Positions 59,201 through 64,000 of a DNA stretch of 64,000 bases are shown here, one piece after another; the first letter of the stretch is position 1; every line of letters starts with the position of its first letter. The translations under genes and the position numbers were made by a program. The notes under the pieces were generated by a model. The model made no database searches. It was given only the letters and a program-made list of their open reading frames with translations, and had not been told where the DNA came from. Source of the DNA: Bemisia tabaci. Its lineage: Eukaryota > Arthropoda > Insecta > Hemiptera > Aleyrodidae. The DNA is taken from the NCBI RefSeq assembly GCF_918797505.1, contig NC_092800.1, forward strand, positions 46,245,864-46,309,863, given 5' to 3'.

Positions 59201-59560
59201 GACTTTTCCTCCTCGAAAATTGAAATCCTCCTAATTCCATTCAGAAAAAAATAGGAAGAAATAAACTGTCACCCTCCTTCTCTTCTTTCATGTCCAGCAT
59301 TTACGAAGTCATTTAAATTATGGTATTCTTTAACAAGAAAAAATTGATGGAAATTGACGTAAACATTTCTGAAGATGCTTTTTCTTTGAAACGACAAATC
59401 CTCCAAAAATATGAAAGTTAGTCAATACTTAAACCACTGTCAATTGGACTACATTTTACAAGCAGGAAATTCAATTTCCGACTTATCCATAAAAACAATG
59501 ATGAGTATAGGGAAAATAACGGCGCATACGTTGTTTCTTCGCGGAAAAAAGAGGTAGAGG
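56246..59560. other. Mostly unique AT-rich sequence; one possible exon
   Basis: No repeat ends were seen across most of this 3.3-kb stretch. A possible small exon at 57920-58026 has an acceptor TTTTTCAG, an open frame of 36 codons and a donor AAG/GTAAGC, but the translation is unfamiliar. Other frames (57581-57863) have no known domain. Confidence 0.4.
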
Positions 59561-59702
59561 TTGTTAGATGAGTTGGACAAATTCAATTAATTAAGGTAGT
59601 ACCCCAACAAATTAGGTTACTAACCCAAAAGTTGCGGGACTACCTCAACTTAAGTCGCAGTACTACCACACTTAATTGAAAATGTCTATATCATCCAACA
59701 AA
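59561..59702. mobile_element. Hairpin MITE (AATTCAATTAA subterminal)
   Basis: TTGTTAGATGAGTTGGACAA followed by ATTCAATTAA is inverse to TTAATTG...TATATCATCCAACAA. Inside, GGTAGTAC and GTACTACC pair. 142 bp. Confidence 0.7.
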
Positions 59703-59840
59703 CTGTGGCAGCAGTATAATTTTAGGAGATCCCCTGGCACTTTTCCGTGATGAACTGAGCCAGACATCCTAGTTCCATTGAGCAAAATGTAGTTCAATTC
59801 TTTCATAGATCTTAAATTTCATAACATTGCGTGACAATAT

Positions 59841-59921
59841 TTGGACGTATTTATGCTAAAAAAAACTATGTGCATAAGGTTCACGTGCAACATAGTTCCT
59901 TTTAGCATTGGTACGTCCGTT
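59841..59921. mobile_element. Short TTGGACGTATTTATGC hairpin, copy 1
   Basis: TTGGACGTATTTATGCTAAA pairs with TTTTAGCATTGGTACGTCCG, with AACTATGTGCAT and ACATAGTT inward. About 80 bp. Confidence 0.75.
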
Positions 59922-59966
59922 TATCGGGAAAATAGGCTTTTCGTGGTCAAAATTGCCTTTTTCCCG

Positions 59967-60459
59967 CAGAAAAAGAAAAAACTGAAATTGCTGATTTAGC
60001 GATTTTGTAGGTAAAAAAGCTTCCGACGTGTTTCAATGTAGATTTTACAATGAAAAAGCGGTAATATAACCACCCCCGTGGTTTAATCAACTTTCCACAG
60101 CTCGGCCGTGCTACGGAAGAACGCCGTATGAACCTTCAGGCGTTGTCAAATTTCCCCTGATAAAACACGAATTTCTTGGTCAACTTATGAATATTTTCCT
60201 TCCAATTTTTCAGATAATCTTGCTCGCAATTTCACTTAAAGTCCCTGAAAATTTCAAGGAAAAATATTCATAAGTTTCCTAAAAAATAAACATTTAACTG
60301 AAGGAAATTTGGCAACTCTCGAATGTTCATGCGGAGCTTTTCCTTAGCACGGCAGTATTGTAAAATGTACATTTTAAACGTTTCGGAAACATGTTTTACA
60401 ATTTAATCAATAAAATTCTTTAAATTTATTCATTAAATCAGCAAACAATTCTTTCCATG
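59967..60459. mobile_element. Palindromic MITE (GATTTAACAA family), copy 3, split by an insertion
   Basis: The left part (AAATTGCTGATTTAGC, TGTAGATTTTACAATGAAAA) runs to about 60101 and the right part resumes at 60356 (ATTGTAAAATGTACATTTTA, then TTAAATCAGC). Between them sits a complete CTGCCGTGC-end MITE. Confidence 0.8.
60102..60355 (-). mobile_element. CTGCCGTGC-end MITE, copy 12, nested
   Basis: Tips TCGGCCGTGCTACGGAAGAA and CCTTAGCACGGCAG. Orientation is inverted relative to copy 1 (ACCTTCAGGCGTTG first). It interrupts the palindromic MITE at 59967-60459. Confidence 0.85.
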
Positions 60460-60479
60460 TGGGACTCACCTCATCAATG

Positions 60480-60720
60480 TCGACGAATTATTCGCAGAGC
60501 TTTCGGAGAGAATCATCCCGAGGAAGTATCGGACCCGGGTTCAGCGAACCTGTGATTACTCGCAGCTGAGTATCATCTTTAAGAAAATAATCCGGTTATT
60601 AATAACGAGGATGAGCCGTGCGGATCAATCTTTCACGTTTTACGGCGCGCGTAATTTGCGTCCCGAGTGGGGCGGCGGACTTCGCCACCGGAGAAAAAGG
60701 TGTCGTGGCTTCGATCGGAA
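60480..60720. other. CpG-rich non-coding island
   Basis: CG-dense unique sequence ending near a 17-bp G-run at about 60750. No recognisable coding region. Confidence 0.35.
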
Positions 60721-61292
60721 GAAAGCTGGATTACGGATGAAAACCTCTGGGGGGGGGGGGGGGGGTCTTCATCACTCACCGCTGAAATAATGATGAATGA
60801 ATCCAGATGTAAAGTTTACTTCTCAGCAGTCCCAGGGTACAGAGTGTGTGACGTATTCCGCGCCGTAGCTGCTCGGGCAAACTTCCCCTCCAAGTCGAAA
60901 CGCCTTCCGTCGTTCGGATATGCAACACGGTCGTCCCTTGCACACTACAGTTGCAGCCAGGCGCTGTATTCGAATGATGATTATTAAAAATTTTGGACAA
61001 AGAGAAAAAAACTTCTGTTACAAGAACTGAAGTTCAGTTCATATGACCCACTTAAGTTTTCAGCTCAGGTAACTGAAGTTTGCAGCAGTGAGAACCAAAG
61101 TTTATCGCAAAGAATATGAGTCTTAGCATGATTAATAATAATAATTTTAAAAAAAGAAGAAAAAAACTTTAGTTTACCGTAAGAACTGAATATTTTTTCT
61201 CCGTGGGAAGTTCTTCTTCTTCCCAAAGAAATATTGCCTGGATATCCAAAAAGTCCCTGTAATATTGAAAGGGATGCTTCATCTAAGATCTA

Positions 61293-61421
61293 ATTGGACG
61301 TATTTCTATCAAACAGAACTATATGCAATAAGACATGACCCCTGAAACCCATAAGAATATGTACATGACAGGGCTCACGTCATAATGTACTTAGTTCCGT
61401 TTGATAGAATTACGTCCAATT
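61293..61421. mobile_element. TTGGACGTATTTC hairpin MITE, copy 2
   Basis: ATTGGACGTATTTCTATCAA and TTGATAGAATTACGTCCAAT are inverse; GGGCTCACGTCATAATG lies right of centre as in the other copies. Confidence 0.9.
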
Positions 61422-62443
61422 GGGAATATTCCCAGAAATTTTTGACAGAATAAGACGGACGCACATTCACAAATATACATAATAATCACACTTCAAAGAA
61501 CCGTCAGAAATGTTCCAGGTAGTTAGGAAAGATTCCATAAAGACAAAGAACGAAAACGTGAAAGTTACTGAACATATTCCCCGGAAATTTTTTAAATTTA
61601 CCCGGTAACTTTCACCATCGACATTTTTCCACACGGTAGCAAATCAAGAAACTTTGTATTCGGAGAACGCCGGAATCAGAACCTATTTTTCCGAATGCAA
61701 GGGCGTTGGGAGATGTAAATTATCAGAGATGTTTGACAAGGAGCGACGTGTTTCAAGGAGGAATTTTCAACAGCTCCCTTTTTTCAATAAAACGGGATTC
61801 GATTCAATTTTTTGTAGTCTCCGGATGTCACGGGTTGAACATATTAAAAGACAAAAGACAGAACCTGAAGCTGAAATAGATCGCTTCCGGGCGGGACTGA
61901 GATAAAGGCAGCGAGTTAGGATGCCATGCAAGGGTGGAGATTATCTATTTTTCGCCGGAATTACATGTTTTACATCCACCCGCGGCGCAGAAAGCAGGGG
62001 AATTTCCTTGGAGATTTGGCCGCAGTGTCCGGCTGAGCGATGATCTTTTAACGTGAGTCAAAAGAAATGGACTGAAAAAGGTTATTCCTCGGGACGCTTG
62101 CAAATGACTGACAGGCCATTGCCAAGTAATGTTACGAAAACACTACGTCTTTCCGGAAGTTTTGAAATTGGCAATGAGTCCATTGCAAACTTTAGCTCAG
62201 AAAAATGAGTTATTTCCAATTTGAAATGGCCCAAAAATCACGATGAACACACCGGCAAATTTTGAAATTTACTCCTTATTTTACAACCCCTCGAGGAATG
62301 TGCGCATTTTTAGCCTCCTACTTCAAGAAATATACCATACGAGCCTAATTCGTACCGCGGACGTAATGAGTCACAAGTTAGAATATGAATTATTAAAGCC
62401 TTACGTAACATATTTTCTCCTCAAACTTGGGCGAGGAAAACGA
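61422..62443. other. No recognised gene
   Basis: Unique sequence. Frames at 61654-61905 and 62243-62509 are open but carry no recognisable domain, and the second runs into a hairpin repeat. Confidence 0.4.
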
Positions 62444-62524
62444 ATTGAACGTATTTATGCTAAAAGGAACTATGTCTCAGGCAAACCCTATGCACATAGT
62501 TCTTTTTAGCATAAATACATCCAA
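62444..62524. mobile_element. Short TTGGACGTATTTATGC hairpin, copy 2
   Basis: TTGAACGTATTTATGCTAAA and TTTTTAGCATAAATACATCC pair, with AGGAACTATGT and GCACATAGTTC inward; the loop is about 25 bp. Confidence 0.8.
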
Positions 62525-62640
62525 ACACAAAACTTATGGTTTGGAAAATAACTTTCAAAAAGGATGTACAAGTGTTTCCAATCACATTGGTTCACAGGCG
62601 AAAATACAAATAAAGTAATTTTGTGTAATCTAGCTTCCAG

Positions 62641-62768
62641 TTGGACGTATTTCTATCAAACGGAACTATGTGCATTAAGACATGAGCCCTGAGACCCCTA
62701 AGAATACACTCATAACAGGGCTCACGTCATAATGCACAAAGTTCCGTTTGGCAGGAATACGTCCAATT
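62641..62768. mobile_element. TTGGACGTATTTC hairpin MITE, copy 3
   Basis: TTGGACGTATTTCTATCAAA and TTTGGCAGGAATACGTCCAA pair, with CGGAACTATGTGCATTA and its inverse. Only 117 bp separate it from the shorter hairpin at 62444. Confidence 0.9.
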
Positions 62769-62969
62769 TAGGGACGGCCCCATGTGATGCACATCATAGT
62801 TCAGGTCTTTTCTGGTGGTCCTTACTTGAGTTATACCTCGGTTGCATGGTCCCACTTGGAAACTCGAACTGGTTACCATCGTGTGACACCCCAGATCATG
62901 CTCTCATCGTGATTTTTAACTGAATTTCTATTAGGAACAAGGCAATTCATTCTTGATACGTGGAGAGCG

Positions 62970-63349
62970 TTCAATCTCTTATGATACTGTGCAATATCTA
63001 TGTCGCGAAACAGTTGCTTGAAACGCCGTAGCACTCCGCGGCACGGCGGGCGACTAGCGTGACACGCGCATAGGCGCCTACAAACCTAACAGGGATACTT
63101 CACGCATCGCGCAACGCGTGAAGTATCCCGTTAGGTTTGTAGGCGCCAGTGCGCATTTCCCTGTTTTAGGCTCTAATATTTAAACTCGCGAAGTCAGCGT
63201 TTTTCAACTCATGATTTTGAAATGTTTGCACGCTCTGCACGGATAATTCTCATTTAAATTGATGGGAAAAAAATGTATTAAAGGAAAATATAACGTGTTT
63301 TTTTTAAAATTTTAAGGTGGTTATAGTCTAATATAATGAATTCCAAAGC
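62970..63349. repeat. Repeat carrying the GTAGGCGC hairpin module, copy 2
   Basis: Collinear with 18026-18397: ATGATACTGTGCAATA, then the hairpin GCGCCTACAAACCTAACAGG with its inverse, then CATGATTTTGAAATGTTTGC and ATGAATTCCAAAG. Confidence 0.85.
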
Positions 63350-64000
63350 TGTTTAATTTTTTTTTTATATTTTGTGCTTTTACTGTGCTGCAGCGTGGTG
63401 TATTCGCAACCAAACGCTCAAAATTGGACGTGTTTGACTGTAAAAGATCTATGTAAAAGTGGGTTAAAACCAAAGATTGCGTCCTCCTTGATTTTTTCCT
63501 TACTCTGGTTTAATTTAGCAACAGATTTATCAGCAATTCCGTGTCCAAGCGATGTGGCACTGTGTTCCGAGGCTAAGGAATGCATCTTATTGCGCGGGGT
63601 CCTTCGCGCGGGAAAAAATTGCTTCCTTTTATTCCTGATCGTAGATTGACGTCCAGAACCCAGACCCAGAACGATTCTAGAACGATAATCTCCGACAAGC
63701 ACGTCGCGTCTTTGAGATTGAATAATGATGCACAGTTCATCTTCAGTCGCTATCTTCTATTTGTTCGGATCTCGAGTTGGCAGGATTCTTTTGTTTTTGG
63801 AATAAGATTGGTCTTTTTTGCCTATCTCTAACATCCCTACAGTGTCAGTGACTGTTTTAAACACGTTTCAAGAACTCTAAAGAAATCGGTTCAAATGGGG
63901 CAGGATGATGAACACATGTATTCCCCATTCCCTACATTTCCTCTGACTTATTTACTTCTCTCCGACTCTGAAATTTTCAAATTCTCGGACTCTCCCTAAC
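63350..64000. other. Open frames of unknown status, no recognised gene
   Basis: A 91-codon plus-strand frame (63374-63649) follows a CTGCAG that could act as a splice acceptor, and a 94-codon minus-strand frame overlaps it. Neither translation is familiar. The remaining sequence to the window end is AT-rich. Confidence 0.35.

Noticed and set aside
63374..63702. Overlapping 91- and 94-codon frames after a CTGCAG acceptor-like site
   Set aside because: No recognisable family on either strand and no clear donor; kept only as sequence of unknown status.

Overview
The window looks like insect chromosomal DNA, most likely from a hemipteran; a whitefly-type genome is possible, but this rests only on a loose resemblance of the repeats and was not tested. 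It is AT-rich overall with scattered CpG-rich islands, consensus splice sites around the one clear exon, very few plausible coding sequences, and a very high load of short inverted-terminal-repeat elements (MITEs). No bacterial operon structure, CRISPR array, rRNA gene or intact tRNA gene is visible.

The single convincing coding feature is one internal exon (41120-41300, + strand) of a rhodopsin-family neuropeptide receptor covering TM3, the ERY motif, intracellular loop 2 and TM4. The sequence is most like the ecdysis-triggering hormone receptor. It is flanked by AG and GTAAGT. I found no other exon of this gene by eye, so the flanking kilobases are probably long introns plus intergenic DNA.

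Nearly everything else is mobile or repetitive DNA. Region by region: 1-8 kb holds hAT-type elements with exact 8-bp target duplications, the gap-TCAGGG family, and two oppositely oriented mariner transposase fragments. 8.7-10.1 kb is a 1.33-kb nearly perfect palindrome. 11.6-19.5 kb is a dense MITE belt (many CTGCCGTGC-end elements), a 310-bp tandem array and a composite 940-bp element. 19.5-25 kb mixes CpG-rich islands, a tRNA-like sequence and more MITEs. 25.3-30.1 kb is repeat-poor. 30.1-37.3 kb contains MITEs, a 130-bp tandem satellite (32.1-33.6 kb) and two foldback elements. 37.3-45 kb surrounds the receptor exon and is comparatively quiet. 45.7-50.6 kb is again a MITE belt. 51.6-51.8 kb has a decayed non-LTR reverse-transcriptase fragment. 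52.6-64 kb holds several hairpin MITEs, including one element inserted inside another.

The most interesting structures are the 1.33-kb palindrome and two smaller foldbacks (potential long-hairpin RNA sources), a multi-copy element family with a non-TTAA 4-bp target duplication, a GTAGGCGC hairpin module that recurs in different repeat contexts, and two tandem arrays. All calls come from reading the sequence; no alignments, database searches or fold calculations were run.
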